Part shown: one piece after another, positions 1-8,391 of the stretch
Layout: each line of letters begins with the position of its first letter
How positions within the stretch are numbered: the stretch's first letter is position 1
NCBI GenBank assembly: GCA_023457035.1
Contig: JAEWNN010000053.1
Coordinates: 1 to 42,754, forward strand
Origin: Verrucomicrobiota bacterium
Lineage (GTDB): Bacteria; Verrucomicrobiota; Verrucomicrobiia; Opitutales; Opitutaceae
Length of the DNA: 42,754 nt
Direction: 5' to 3'
Notes under the pieces: model-generated
Databases searched by the model: none
The model's input: only the letters and a program-made list of their open reading frames with translations
What the model was told of the DNA's origin: nothing
Translations under genes and position numbers: made by a program

Positions 1-316
1 CGACGCGCGGCGGGATCATCTTCGAGTTGTTCTGCACCTTCTTGATGAAGTAGCGCAGCATGGCCTCGGTGATGTCGAAGTCGGCGATGACGCCGTCCTT
101 CATGGGGCGGATGGCGTTGATGTTGCCGGGGGTGCGGCCGAGCATGCGCTTGGCCTCGTCGCCCACGGCGAGCACGCGGCGGGAGGCGGCGTCGATGGCG
201 ACGACGGAGGGCTCGCGCAGGACGATGCCCTTGCCTTTCACATACACGAGGGTGTTGGCGGTACCGAGATCGATGCCGATGTCGTTGGAAAGGACGCCGA
301 AGAGATTGCCGATCAT
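1..316 (-). CDS. mreB: Rod-shape-determining protein MreB, N-terminal part (runs off the window)
   Basis: Bacterial actin that organises elongation-phase cell-wall synthesis under the inner membrane. The reverse strand from the ATG at 316 reads MIGNLFGVLSNDIGIDLGTA and continues with NTLVYVKGKGIVLREPSVVA, the phosphate-1 nucleotide-binding loop of MreB, then a conserved LGRTPGNI and RPMKDGVIADF stretch. About 105 codons are present and the frame stays open to base 1, so the rest of the gene lies to the left of the window. It diverges from the antiporter gene at 457, and the 140 nt between them must hold both promoters. The start matches the usual MreB start. The family assignment is very secure. 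Confidence 0.96.
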   Translation of the reverse strand, partial: MIGNLFGVLSNDIGIDLGTANTLVYVKGKGIVLREPSVVAIDAASRRVLAVGDEAKRMLGRTPGNINAIRPMKDGVIADFDITEAMLRYFIKKVQNNSKMIPPRV

Positions 317-456
317 GGTCGCGATAGGGACTGCGGGCCGGTTGGGCAGGTGATTCTGGCGCAAGAATTTGTCCGCGCTGGGGGAAGTCAAAAGAAAAGC
401 CGGTTGCGGTGCGATGCGGCCTTGCCGTCGGAACGGGTTTTCCGGAGTTTGCGCGC

Positions 457-2733
457 ATGACCGGACTCGAATTCGTGCGCGATCTGGGAATCGTGGTTTT
501 TGTGGCGGCGCTGGCCGGCTGGGGCTGCAAGCGCATCGGGCTGTCGCCGGTGGTCGGCTACCTGCTGGCGGGGCTGGTCGTGGGGCCGTACACGCCGCCC
601 GCCTCGCTGGTGACGGACACCGATCGTATCCAGACACTGGCGCAACTGGGCCTGGTGTTCCTGATGTTCGCGATCGGCATGCAGCTGAGCCTGCGGCGGC
701 TGAAGGCGCTGGGCCTGCCGCTGCTGGTGGCCACCGGCCTGGGGGCGGTGGCGGTGGTGACGATGGCGCGCGTGTTGGCGCCGGCGCTGGGGCTGGACGG
801 GATGCAGGGGCTGTTCCTGGCCGGGATGCTGGTGAGCTCGAGCTCGGCGATCGTGGGCAAGTCGCTGCTGGAGGCGGGGCGGCTGCACTCGCCCAGCGGG
901 CAGTTCGCCGGGGCGATCACGGTGCTGGAGGACGTGGTGGCGGTGGTGATGCTCGCGCTGCTGACCTCGTACGTGAAGATCGGCGGGGAGGGGCAGATGG
1001 GGCTGGGGTCGGCACTGGTCGAGATGGGGGCGTTCGTGGCGCTGCTCGGCGTGGGCGGGCTGCTGCTGATGCCCTGGCTGCTGCGGCGGATGGACCACAG
1101 CGGTACCGACGAGTTGCGCACGCTGATGGTCGCGGGACTGCTGTGCCTGTTGGCGTTCGGGGCGCAGAGCGCCGGCTACTCGCTGGCGCTGGGGGCGTTC
1201 CTGCTCGGGGTGGTGGTGGCGGACACGCCGCAGCGCGGGGCGCTCGAACGGGCGTTCGGCGGGTTGCGGGACGTGTTCAGCGCGGTGTTTTTCGTGGCGA
1301 TCGGGATGATGATCGACCTGCGCGGCTTCGCGGAGATCTGGTGGCAGGTGCTGGCGGTCTCGGCGTTCGCGCTGATGGCGCGGCCGGTGGCGTGTTCGCT
1401 GGCGTTGCTGGCGACGGGCCAGCCGCCCCGGGTGGCGCTGGAGGGCGGGTTGTCGCTCACGCCCCTGGGAGAGTTCGGCTTCATCGCGGCCCAACTGGGC
1501 GTCACGGCGGGTATCCTGCCGAAGGAGTACCAACCGCTCTCGGTGGGCGCCGCGCTGATCACGGCGCTGGTGGCCCCGTTGCTGACCGCCCGGGCGGAGG
1601 GCATGGCCGGGGCGATTCTGCGGGTGCAACCGCGGCTGATCACTCGTCTGCTCGATGAATACCGCGGGTGGCTCGATCGGGTGCAGGGGCGCGGGGCCGC
1701 CAGCGTGCTCTGGCAACTGAGCCGCAAACGTGTGCTCCAGATCGCGGTGGGCGTGGCGTTCGCCTCGGGGCTGTTGCTGTTCGCGCCGCCGCTGGAGCGG
1801 GCCGTGCGGGAGTTCGCCGGGTTGGATGCGGTGCTGCCGCGGTTCTCCCAAGTGGTTTTCTGGAGCGCGCTGGCGTTGGTGGTGCTGGCCGTGTGCGTGG
1901 CGATCTGGCGCAACCTCGCCGTGTTGGCGATGATGCTGGCCGAGGTCACCACCCGCGATCTGCCCAACGCCGCGTTGCTGCGGCCGGTGGCGGAGGCGGG
2001 GCTGAAGATCGCCGGCGGCGCGGCGCTCTTCTTCTGGCTGGCCGCCGTGGCGCCGGCCCATCCCCGCGTGTGGTGGGGGCCGTTGGCGGTGGCGGCGGTG
2101 GCGGCGGTGGTGCTGGCGCTGCTCTGGCGCCGGCTGATCTATTGGCATAGCGACATGGAGGTGCGCCTCCGGGAGAGCGTGGCCGCGTCGAACACGGGGG
2201 CCGCCGCCCTGCTCGCCCAGACGCCCCAGGAGTGGGAGCTGCACATCGAGGAGGTGGCGCTGCCCGAACATTCCGGCGCGGCGGGGCGCAGCCTGCGCGA
2301 GCTGGACCTGCGGCGCCGGCACGGTTGCACGGTCGTGGGCGTGGACCGGCACGGCGCCGGGTTGGTCAACCCCGACGGGGCGACGGTGCTGTATCCGTTG
2401 GACAACGTGCTGCTGCTGGGCGCCCGCGAGCAGCTGGCGGCGGCGCGGGGCGAGCTGGAGGAGCCGACGGAGCGGACTCCGGCGCCGGCGCTGGGCGACC
2501 TGCTGGTCCACCGCGTGCGGGTGCCCGAGTCCTCGCCGCAGGCGGGCCGCACGCTCGAGGAGCTGGACCTGCGGCGCGTGGCGGGCGTGCAGATCGCCGG
2601 CATCCAGCGCGGCGGCGCACGGCTGCTCAATCCCTCGGGAGCGGAGAAGATGCTGCCGCGGGACGAACTGCTGGTGCTCGGCACGCCGGACCAGCTGCGC
2701 ACGTTCCGCCGCTGGCTGGCGGGGCGGGAGTAG
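457..2733 (+). CDS. CPA2-family monovalent cation:proton antiporter with two C-terminal TrkA_C domains
   Basis: Inner-membrane exchanger of the KefB/YbaL type, exchanging K+ or Na+ for protons. Roughly residues 5-380 form the Na+/H+ exchanger domain with about 12 hydrophobic segments, including the conserved VSSSSAIVGK stretch and LTPLGEFGFI. A second hydrophobic block of three or four helices (about 415-560) follows, then two RCK_C/TrkA_C-like repeats (about 590-665 and 675-755), each built around a 'GRSLRELDLRRR' or 'GRTLEELDLRRV' core. No Rossmann TrkA_N domain is apparent. The frame is open from 409, but the ATG at 457 has GGAG nine bases upstream and begins at the first membrane helix, so it is preferred (758 aa). 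The ion specificity cannot be read from sequence. Confidence 0.9.
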   Translation: MTGLEFVRDLGIVVFVAALAGWGCKRIGLSPVVGYLLAGLVVGPYTPPASLVTDTDRIQTLAQLGLVFLMFAIGMQLSLRRLKALGLPLLVATGLGAVAVVTMARVLAPALGLDGMQGLFLAGMLVSSSSAIVGKSLLEAGRLHSPSGQFAGAITVLEDVVAVVMLALLTSYVKIGGEGQMGLGSALVEMGAFVALLGVGGLLLMPWLLRRMDHSGTDELRTLMVAGLLCLLAFGAQSAGYSLALGAFLLGVVVADTPQRGALERAFGGLRDVFSAVFFVAIGMMIDLRGFAEIWWQVLAVSAFALMARPVACSLALLATGQPPRVALEGGLSLTPLGEFGFIAAQLGVTAGILPKEYQPLSVGAALITALVAPLLTARAEGMAGAILRVQPRLITRLLDEYRGWLDRVQGRGAASVLWQLSRKRVLQIAVGVAFASGLLLFAPPLERAVREFAGLDAVLPRFSQVVFWSALALVVLAVCVAIWRNLAVLAMMLAEVTTRDLPNAALLRPVAEAGLKIAGGAALFFWLAAVAPAHPRVWWGPLAVAAVAAVVLALLWRRLIYWHSDMEVRLRESVAASNTGAAALLAQTPQEWELHIEEVALPEHSGAAGRSLRELDLRRRHGCTVVGVDRHGAGLVNPDGATVLYPLDNVLLLGAREQLAAARGELEEPTERTPAPALGDLLVHRVRVPESSPQAGRTLEELDLRRVAGVQIAGIQRGGARLLNPSGAEKMLPRDELLVLGTPDQLRTFRRWLAGRE

Positions 2734-2776
2734 CCCGCGGCTCGGCGGATGACCCGCGACGGCTTGCCGGGCGGGA

Positions 2777-2805
2777 ACAAAAGGCCCGGCGCGCGGCGCC
2801 GGGCC
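2777..2805 (-). terminator. Rho-independent terminator of the 2836-3423 gene
   Basis: A perfect 10-bp GC stem (2783-2792 with 2796-2805, 3-nt loop) is followed on the minus strand by CTTTTG. It sits about 30 nt beyond the minus-strand stop at 2836. On the plus strand there is no T run, so it does not serve the antiporter as an intrinsic terminator. Confidence 0.75.
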
Positions 2806-2835
2806 CGGGAAGCGGATACGCTGGGCGGCGCGGAC

Positions 2836-3423
2836 CTACTGCAGCGCGGCGAGCTTGGCGAAGTCGAAGGCCTTGGCGAAGGTGCGCAGGTCGTCGACGG
2901 TGACGCTGTCGCCCTCGAACTCCACGAGGTAACGGCCGTCGACGACGGCCTTGATGGTGCCGTTGTCGGCGCCGCTCTTGAACTCGACGGTGACCCGCTG
3001 CCCCTTGATGGTCTCCATCTTGGCGCCGGAGGCGGAGAGCATCATCGGGTTACTGAACATGGCCGCGTACTGCATCACGGCGGAGTCGGACTGGATCTTG
3101 ATCGTGACGTTGCTGCTCTCGCGGGTGTAGGTGCGCTTGACGGTGACGCCGCCGCCGAGCAGCGAGGAGGCGGCCACCTCGGACTCGGGTTCGCCGGCTT
3201 CCCAGCCCTTCGGGGCGGCGGGGAGCAGCTTCACGACCCCCTCGGCCTTCTTCTGGCGGATGAACTGGTTGGCGGTGTCGAGGGCGGTGAGCGCCTCGGA
3301 GTAATTGCCGGCCTCGTAGGCGGCCTTGGCGGCGTCGATGTTGTCGGTCGCGTCGTCGGCGCCCAAGGGCGAAACGGTGGCGGCGAGCGCGAGCGCGGGA
3401 AGCAGACGAAGCACGGATTTCAT
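2836..3423 (-). CDS. Exported protein of unknown function with a TPR-like N-terminal motif
   Basis: 195 aa. The first 22 residues are a typical Sec signal peptide (MKSVLRLLPALALAATVSPLG), so the protein is probably periplasmic. Residues 28-52 (AKAAYEAGNYSEALTALDTA) resemble a single tetratricopeptide helix pair. The remainder is mixed and includes a GWEAGEPESEVA stretch and a C-terminal alpha/beta region ending in 'DDLRTFAKAFDFAKLAAL'. I do not recognise a named family. It lies downstream of the DsbA-like gene on the same strand with a 127-nt gap, and its own terminator follows at 2777-2805. The gene is well supported by its signal peptide, open frame and terminator; the function is not. Confidence 0.8.
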   Translation of the reverse strand: MKSVLRLLPALALAATVSPLGADDATDNIDAAKAAYEAGNYSEALTALDTANQFIRQKKAEGVVKLLPAAPKGWEAGEPESEVAASSLLGGGVTVKRTYTRESSNVTIKIQSDSAVMQYAAMFSNPMMLSASGAKMETIKGQRVTVEFKSGADNGTIKAVVDGRYLVEFEGDSVTVDDLRTFAKAFDFAKLAALQ

Positions 3424-3550
3424 GGGCGGAGGTGAAGTGGCTGGAGGTGGTTTCCGTGGGGGGTGGCCGGGCAGCATGGCAGTCGTCTCCGCGGGCTCAA
3501 TGCCGAAGAATGGGCGGAGCGGCCGCGCCGCGTGGCGGCGGTGTCCTGCT

Positions 3551-4204
3551 TCAACCGGCCGGCGGGTCGCCGAAGTGGGCGCGGTGCGTGGCGTAGGCCG
3601 CGGTGTCGGCGAGCATGGCCTCGAGGGTGGCGACCAAGGGTTCGAGGCGTACGAGGCCACTGAAGACGGCGCGGTCGCCGATGGGGTCGTCGAGCACGAA
3701 GGCGGGCCGTTGCGTGATCTGGAGGGAGTGGAACTCCGCGGTGGAGGCATCGACGGCGGCGCGGGTTTCCGGCGCGGTGGCGCGGGCGCGGAGTTGCGCG
3801 GGGTCGAGTTGCCCGGCCGCGGCCGCGATGGCCACGGCCTCCTCGAGGCGGGCGACCTTGCGCCCCTCGCGGACGGCGGCGTGGGTGAGGGCGAGACGCA
3901 CGGTATCGCCGGTGGCGCCGAGCGAGCGGGCGGCTTCGGCGACGAGGTTGGCGGTGGCGTAGTCGCAGCCCGGAGCCTCGAACCAGCCGTTGTTCAGCAT
4001 GTAGGGCGAGCGCGCGATCATGCCGCTGCGGCGGTAGAACCAGTCGGCCTGCTCGGGCGAGGCGGGGAAGTCCTGCGGGCGCATGAGCGCGATCTTCCAG
4101 TCGAACTGCACGCGGCCGGCGTAGCGGGCCTGGAGCTCCGCCCAGGTCGGTTCGGCCCAGTGGCACCAGGAGGAGAGGATTTCGAGGTAGTAGGTGACCT
4201 TCAT
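3551..4204 (-). CDS. DsbA/FrnE-family thioredoxin-fold protein
   Basis: 217 aa with no signal peptide, so cytoplasmic. The fold is indicated by the N-terminal strand MKVTYYLEIL, the nucleophile motif SSWCHWAEP (Cys14), a helical insert, and the cis-proline motif TQRPAF (Pro167) followed by VLDDPIGDRAVFSGL. This layout fits the DsbA-like/HCCA-isomerase group of polyketide-type FrnE proteins. Instead of CxxC there is one cysteine followed by His-Trp-Ala, so a dithiol redox cycle at this site is unlikely; a glutathione-dependent or isomerase-type reaction is more plausible (inference). It lies 85 nt downstream of the POT transporter gene on the same strand, perhaps co-transcribed with it. Confidence 0.8.
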   Translation of the reverse strand: MKVTYYLEILSSWCHWAEPTWAELQARYAGRVQFDWKIALMRPQDFPASPEQADWFYRRSGMIARSPYMLNNGWFEAPGCDYATANLVAEAARSLGATGDTVRLALTHAAVREGRKVARLEEAVAIAAAAGQLDPAQLRARATAPETRAAVDASTAEFHSLQITQRPAFVLDDPIGDRAVFSGLVRLEPLVATLEAMLADTAAYATHRAHFGDPPAG

Positions 4205-4289
4205 GATTTCCGATTTGGGATTTCCGATTGTCCGGAAGACGGAGATTGGGACGAATGGGCTGCCTGCAACACGCGTTGCCGGTCTCGTG

Positions 4290-6209
4290 TTACCGCACCT
4301 CTTCGGCGGGCTGCAGGTACGTCTTGCCGCGGTAGAACGACGCGATGACGGCGAAGATCAAGGCGGCGACCGTCATCAGCGCGGCGAAGGTCCAGAAGAA
4401 CGTCGTCAGGGAGAGCGTTTGCAGCGGGGCGAGGAAGGCGACGAGCACGTTGCCCAGCGTGACCGAGAGCAGCCAGAAGCCCATGATGGTCGACTTCATC
4501 GCCCGCGGGGCCTGAGTGTAGGCGAACTCGAGGCCGGTGATCGAGACGAGCACCTCGGAGGTGGTGATGATCACGTACGGGATGATCTGCCAGAGCACGT
4601 GGACGCGGCCCGGCCCGGCGGCCTCGATCTGTGCCTGGATGATGGCGACGGCGGCGAAGGACATGGCGGCGAGGAACATGCCCGCCGTCATGCGGTGGAG
4701 CGGTTTGAGCGGGCGGCCGCGGCGTTCGAGCGGGCGGTACACGCCGAGGCTGAGCAGCGGGATGATGATCATCACCAGCAGCGGATTGAGCGCCGAGATC
4801 TGGGCCGGCAGGAGGTCGAGCGTGGTCGAGGTCGGCGCGCGGAAGTGAAGCCCGGCGGCGCCGGCGCCCCAGGCTGCGATCAGGCCGACCAGCGCGAAGG
4901 AAACCGCGCGGGGGATCCGGACGTTCGAGACCCAGAGGAAGAGCCAGAGCGCACCGAACACGGCGCCGACGATCGTGCCGGGCACGACCCAGCCGGACCA
5001 GAGGGGGGTCGGCAACACGAGACGCAGGTTCATGGCCTTTGCCTGCTCAACCCAGGTGGAGGAGTGCTGGTCGAAGAGCGCCCAGAAGACACTGACCATC
5101 GAGAACACCACGAGGATGCGCAGCACGGCCGGCGGGCCGTCGGCCGGTTCGTCGCCGAAGTGGCGGCGGGCGGGTTCCCAGAAGCTCTCGCCGGCGGCGC
5201 GTTCGCCGCGGTGGCGCCAGCAGTAGAGGATCACGGCGAGGAAGCCGTTGTCCTCCTGCAGGGCTTGGCGCCGGTGGGCGAGCGCAAGCCCGGCGCCGAG
5301 CGAGACGAGGCCCGCGGCGGCGAGGTACCAGTAGGCCAGCGCGGTGTCGGCCAGCGCGGGCACGAGGCCTCCTGAACCATTTGCCATCACCGCCTGGACG
5401 ATGGTCTCGGACTTCTCGACCGCCACGTAGATGGCCAACAGCAGCGGCACCGCCAGGAGCGCCGAGGCGGCGAAGTCGATCCTCCCGAGGGTGCCGCCCG
5501 GCTTCGGGGGCACGCGGATGAAGCGTCGGCGACCGAGCCAGAAGACGAAGGCGGCGACCGCCATCAGTACGCCCGGCACACCGAAGGCGATTTCGGGGCC
5601 GTACCGCTTGTAGAGGACTGGCGTGAGCACGCTGGCGAAGAAGGAGCCGAAATTGATCGTGAAGTAGAAGATCTGGAAGATCCTCGGCACGAGGTGCCCG
5701 TTGGCCGCGGTGAACTGGTCGCCCACGTTGGCCGACACGCAGGGCTTGATGCCGCCCGAACCGATCGCGATCAGACCGAGGCCGACGAACATCGCCGTCT
5801 CGGCGCTGCCGAGTTGCCCGATCACGCCGAACCGCCCGGCGACGGCGAGCGCCGCATGGCCGGCCACGTAGACCAACGAGACCCAGAAGATCACCCGATA
5901 CTTGCCGAGCAGGCGATCGGCGAGGATCGCGCCGATCATCGGGAAGAGGTAGACGCCCGCCATGAATACGTGCACCGCCTGTGTCGCGCGCACCTTGGCC
6001 TCGGCGAGTTCGGCGGCGGGCACGGTCTGCTCCGCCGCGAAGCCGGTGAACAGGCCGACGAGGTAGATATAGAGGATCTGCCTCATCCCGTAGTAGCTGA
6101 AACGCTCGGCGGCTTCGTTGCCGACGATGTAGGGGATGCCGGAGGGGAACCGGTCGTCGCGGGTCGGGGGGGCGGCCGGATCGGACGAGGACACAGGCGG
6201 GACGCTCAT
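4290..6209 (-). CDS. POT-family proton-dependent oligopeptide transporter
   Basis: 639 aa inner-membrane major-facilitator protein that imports di- and tripeptides with protons. The family hallmark is the N-terminal NEAAERFSYYGM (ExxER motif for proton coupling) at about residues 30-41, followed by at least 12 hydrophobic segments. The conserved GSGGIKPCVSANVGDQF block in the middle of the N-terminal half is the PTR2 signature. The C-terminal half has the typical 'LDLLPAQISALNPLLVMIIIPLLS' region, including QISALNPL. A TTG at 6218 is in frame, but the ATG at 6209 gives a normal start. The transporter may share a transcript with the DsbA-like gene downstream. The substrate range cannot be decided from sequence. 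Confidence 0.93.
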   Translation of the reverse strand: MSVPPVSSSDPAAPPTRDDRFPSGIPYIVGNEAAERFSYYGMRQILYIYLVGLFTGFAAEQTVPAAELAEAKVRATQAVHVFMAGVYLFPMIGAILADRLLGKYRVIFWVSLVYVAGHAALAVAGRFGVIGQLGSAETAMFVGLGLIAIGSGGIKPCVSANVGDQFTAANGHLVPRIFQIFYFTINFGSFFASVLTPVLYKRYGPEIAFGVPGVLMAVAAFVFWLGRRRFIRVPPKPGGTLGRIDFAASALLAVPLLLAIYVAVEKSETIVQAVMANGSGGLVPALADTALAYWYLAAAGLVSLGAGLALAHRRQALQEDNGFLAVILYCWRHRGERAAGESFWEPARRHFGDEPADGPPAVLRILVVFSMVSVFWALFDQHSSTWVEQAKAMNLRLVLPTPLWSGWVVPGTIVGAVFGALWLFLWVSNVRIPRAVSFALVGLIAAWGAGAAGLHFRAPTSTTLDLLPAQISALNPLLVMIIIPLLSLGVYRPLERRGRPLKPLHRMTAGMFLAAMSFAAVAIIQAQIEAAGPGRVHVLWQIIPYVIITTSEVLVSITGLEFAYTQAPRAMKSTIMGFWLLSVTLGNVLVAFLAPLQTLSLTTFFWTFAALMTVAALIFAVIASFYRGKTYLQPAEEVR

Positions 6210-6409
6210 GCACGACAAGTAAGCGGGAAACGCGCCGGAGCCGCGAGGGAAAAGGCCGAATCCGGTGGCTGCGCTCGACGGGGGCCGGTCCGCGCGTGAG
6301 TCCTCCTTCGGGAAGGACAGTTCCGCCGGATTTCAGCACTTTTTCGCGAGAAAAACACCGGGGCGCCTCGCAATCGGCACGGGGCCCATTTATATCCTCC
6401 GCACCGACT
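6210..6409. promoter_or_regulatory. Divergent intergenic region with two short inverted repeats
   Basis: 200 nt separating the POT gene (minus) from the small ORF at 6410 (plus). It has a TCCTTC-GG-GAAGGA inverted repeat at 6304-6317 and a TTTTTC-GCGA-GAAAAA inverted repeat at 6340-6355. A TATATC at 6391-6396 could be a -10 element for the small ORF, which would leave only about 7 nt of leader. No convincing -35 element was found. The regulatory role is an inference. Confidence 0.35.
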
Positions 6410-6535
6410 ATGAACTCTCTAACTGCTTTCTTCTGGGATCACCTCACCGAAGCGCTCGCAGACGAGCTCCTGGCCCGCGTCTCCGCGGGGGAGGCTGTGT
6501 TCTGCGAACATCTCGAGGCGCTCGCCGCCGCCTGA
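6410..6535 (+). CDS. Small ORF of 41 codons, unknown function
   Basis: Starts MNSLTAFFWDHLTEALADEL and ends EALAAA. It is amphipathic and acidic, with one cysteine, and has no signal peptide or membrane segment. Three things support a real gene: it stands alone between two minus-strand genes; a TATATC -10-like sequence lies just upstream; and a strong intrinsic terminator begins 23 nt after its stop, giving a compact mini-transcript. Against it, there is no Shine-Dalgarno sequence, so translation would have to be leaderless or nearly so. It does not look like an amino-acid attenuator leader because no residue is strongly repeated. The transcript might instead act as a small RNA. Confidence 0.5.
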   Translation: MNSLTAFFWDHLTEALADELLARVSAGEAVFCEHLEALAAA

Positions 6536-6557
6536 TCGCCGCTTCGTCGCCAATCGC

Positions 6558-6599
6558 CACCCGCGTCCTCGGCTCCGGCCGGGACGCGGGTGTTTTTTT
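6558..6599 (+). terminator. Strong Rho-independent terminator
   Basis: An 11-bp stem (6558-6568 with 6582-6592) closes a 13-nt loop and is followed by seven T at 6593-6599. It points away from the small ORF at 6410-6535 and is the clearest intrinsic terminator of the left half of the window. The minus-strand metallophosphoesterase ends at 6669, so the terminator faces into that gene's 3' end. Confidence 0.88.
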
Positions 6600-6668
6600 G
6601 CGGGGTGCGAGGACGGTATCGAGAGATTGGGCATAACGCCGCGACCGGCGGAGGCCCGGCGTCGCTTC

Positions 6669-7796
6669 CTACCGTGGATCCGGGCCGGGCGCCGGGCTGG
6701 CGCGCAGCCGCACGCGGAGGATCTCGCCGGGCGCCCACAGCCGCAGGCGCGGGCCCCAGGTGCCGGCGCCGCGACCGACCAGCACCGCCATGGCACCGAC
6801 CTCGTAGCGGCCGGCGAAAAGAGGGTAGCGCCTCCGCACCAGCTCGCCAAAGGGCCAGATCTGGCCGCCATGGGTGTGGCCGGAGCACATCAGGCCGACG
6901 CCGGCGGCCGCGGCCTCCGCCGCGGTGTGTGTATCCGGAGTGTGGGCCAGCAGGATTGTCGCCCCGGCGGGCGCGGCGCGCAGGGCCTCACGGAGGCGGA
7001 GGTCGGCGGTGCCGCCCCGGAGTGCCGCCGGATCGTCGATGCCGGCGAGCCGGAGCCCGGGCGCCAGCTCCACGGAGCGGTTACGCAGCACCTCGATGGC
7101 CGCGCCCTCGGCGAAGTCGACGACCCGGCGGGCGCCGGCGTAGAAATCGTGGTTGCCGAGCACGCAGAAGACCCCGCGCGGGGCCTGCAGGCGGCGCAGC
7201 ACCGGCTGGAGCGCCAGTGCGCCGTCGAGATCGGAGTCGACGAGGTCGCCGGCGATGAGCACAGCGTCGGGCCGGAGCGCATCGATCTGCGCGATGCGCG
7301 CGGCCAGCCAGTTCTTCCCGATCAAGGTACCGAGATGCAGGTCGGAGACGACGACCAAGGTCAGCCCGTCGTGTTCGCGCGGCAGGCCGGGCAGAACGAC
7401 TTCATGCTCGCGCACGACCGGGGCGCGTAGGCCTTGGAATAGCGCGACGCCGCCGAGGAGCAGACCCGCCAACACAGCTCCTGCGCGCAGCTGCGGCACG
7501 AGCCGCGGGAGAAGCCAGCCGCCCGCCGTGACCACATCGACCAGCAGCAACGCGGCGAACAGGAGAAACACGACGCCGATCCAGTTTGCGCCGACGAACT
7601 CGATCGGCTGCGCGACGCTGTGCAGGCCCCGGGCGGAGAGCAGTCGCGCCACCGGGTAGCTCAGCCAGAGCAGCACGATGCCAAGCGCGGTCCAGCGGGC
7701 GCCGAGGTGGGCGGCAATCCACGGCAGGCCGGCGAGGCGCCAGCCGACATAGGCGTTGAGGGCGGTCCAGACGGAGAGGACGATGGCGAAGAACAT
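6669..7796 (-). CDS. Membrane-anchored calcineurin-like metallophosphoesterase (YkuE-like)
   Basis: 375 aa. Residues 1-125 contain four hydrophobic segments, and residues 145-350 form a metallophosphoesterase domain with all metal-binding blocks: SDLHLG (D152, H154), GDLVDSD (about 183), GNHDFY (214-219), a middle LLAHTPD and SGHTHGGQ near residue 320. Such proteins hydrolyse phosphoesters at the membrane; some relatives act on UDP-diacylglucosamine or other phosphate esters, but the substrate here is unknown. The frame is open to 7949, yet that would overlap the acetyltransferase gene and add a Pro/Ser-rich tail without motifs. The ATG at 7796, directly before the first helix, is chosen. Confidence 0.88.
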   Translation of the reverse strand: MFFAIVLSVWTALNAYVGWRLAGLPWIAAHLGARWTALGIVLLWLSYPVARLLSARGLHSVAQPIEFVGANWIGVVFLLFAALLLVDVVTAGGWLLPRLVPQLRAGAVLAGLLLGGVALFQGLRAPVVREHEVVLPGLPREHDGLTLVVVSDLHLGTLIGKNWLAARIAQIDALRPDAVLIAGDLVDSDLDGALALQPVLRRLQAPRGVFCVLGNHDFYAGARRVVDFAEGAAIEVLRNRSVELAPGLRLAGIDDPAALRGGTADLRLREALRAAPAGATILLAHTPDTHTAAEAAAAGVGLMCSGHTHGGQIWPFGELVRRRYPLFAGRYEVGAMAVLVGRGAGTWGPRLRLWAPGEILRVRLRASPAPGPDPR

Positions 7797-7881
7797 CGGC
7801 GCCAAGAGGTGCGTAGTGCCGTCGCTTTTCAAGCCCGTCGGGATGAGCGGCGTTTTGCCTGGGTCCGGCGCGGCTGCCACA

Positions 7882-8286
7882 CTAGTCGCCGAGGCTGGTG
7901 ATCTGGACGGGCAGGGCTCGCTCGGCCACGCGGAAGCCGCACCGTTCATAGAACGCCACCTCCTCCCTGTAGGCGATGAGCACCAGCCGCGTGCAGCCGC
8001 GGGAGTGGGCGATCATCCGTGCCACGAGCTCGCGTCCGATGCCGCGCGACTGGAACGCGGGCTCCACGAGCAGGTAGTGGAAGTATGCGGTCATCGTGCC
8101 GTCGGAGAGGGCGTTCATCAGGGCCACGAGGCGGGTCCCCGACCAGGCGGTCACGACATGGTGCGAGTTGCGGATCGCCTGCTGCAACCGCTCCGGATGG
8201 TGGCCGGAGGACCAGTTGACGGAGAGAAACAGCGCCTGCAGCGCATCGCGGTCGAGTTCGCGTTCGGTGTGGTAGGAGATGTCCAT
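7882..8286 (-). CDS. GNAT-family N-acetyltransferase
   Basis: 134 aa, cytoplasmic. The acetyl-CoA site is visible as EPAFQSRGIGRELV (motif A, Q/RxxGxG) followed by the C-terminal motif FYERCGFRV. The length and domain layout match small single-domain GNAT enzymes. The acceptor cannot be predicted. The ATG at 8286 is taken because the family normally begins with a short strand (MDISYHTEREL); an upstream in-frame start at 8313 would only add a Gly-rich tail. It ends 85 nt before the metallophosphoesterase start on the same strand and may be co-transcribed with it. Confidence 0.88.
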   Translation of the reverse strand: MDISYHTERELDRDALQALFLSVNWSSGHHPERLQQAIRNSHHVVTAWSGTRLVALMNALSDGTMTAYFHYLLVEPAFQSRGIGRELVARMIAHSRGCTRLVLIAYREEVAFYERCGFRVAERALPVQITSLGD

Positions 8287-8391
8287 GCCACCACCAACGG
8301 AACCTGCCGGCACCGGTGGGGCGTCGCGCCGCGGGAAGAAGCTGCCCTGAACCGGTTCCGCTCCGGAGCGGGTGGCGCCAATGGCGCGCGG

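Noticed and set aside
60..353. Plus-strand ORF of 97 codons
   Set aside because: It is the reverse shadow of mreB; the minus strand reads a clear MreB N-terminus.
388..2511. Long minus-strand ORF of 707 codons opposite the antiporter
   Set aside because: Arg/His/Gln-rich with no domain; the plus strand carries the antiporter with all its motifs. Long antisense frames are expected at this GC content.
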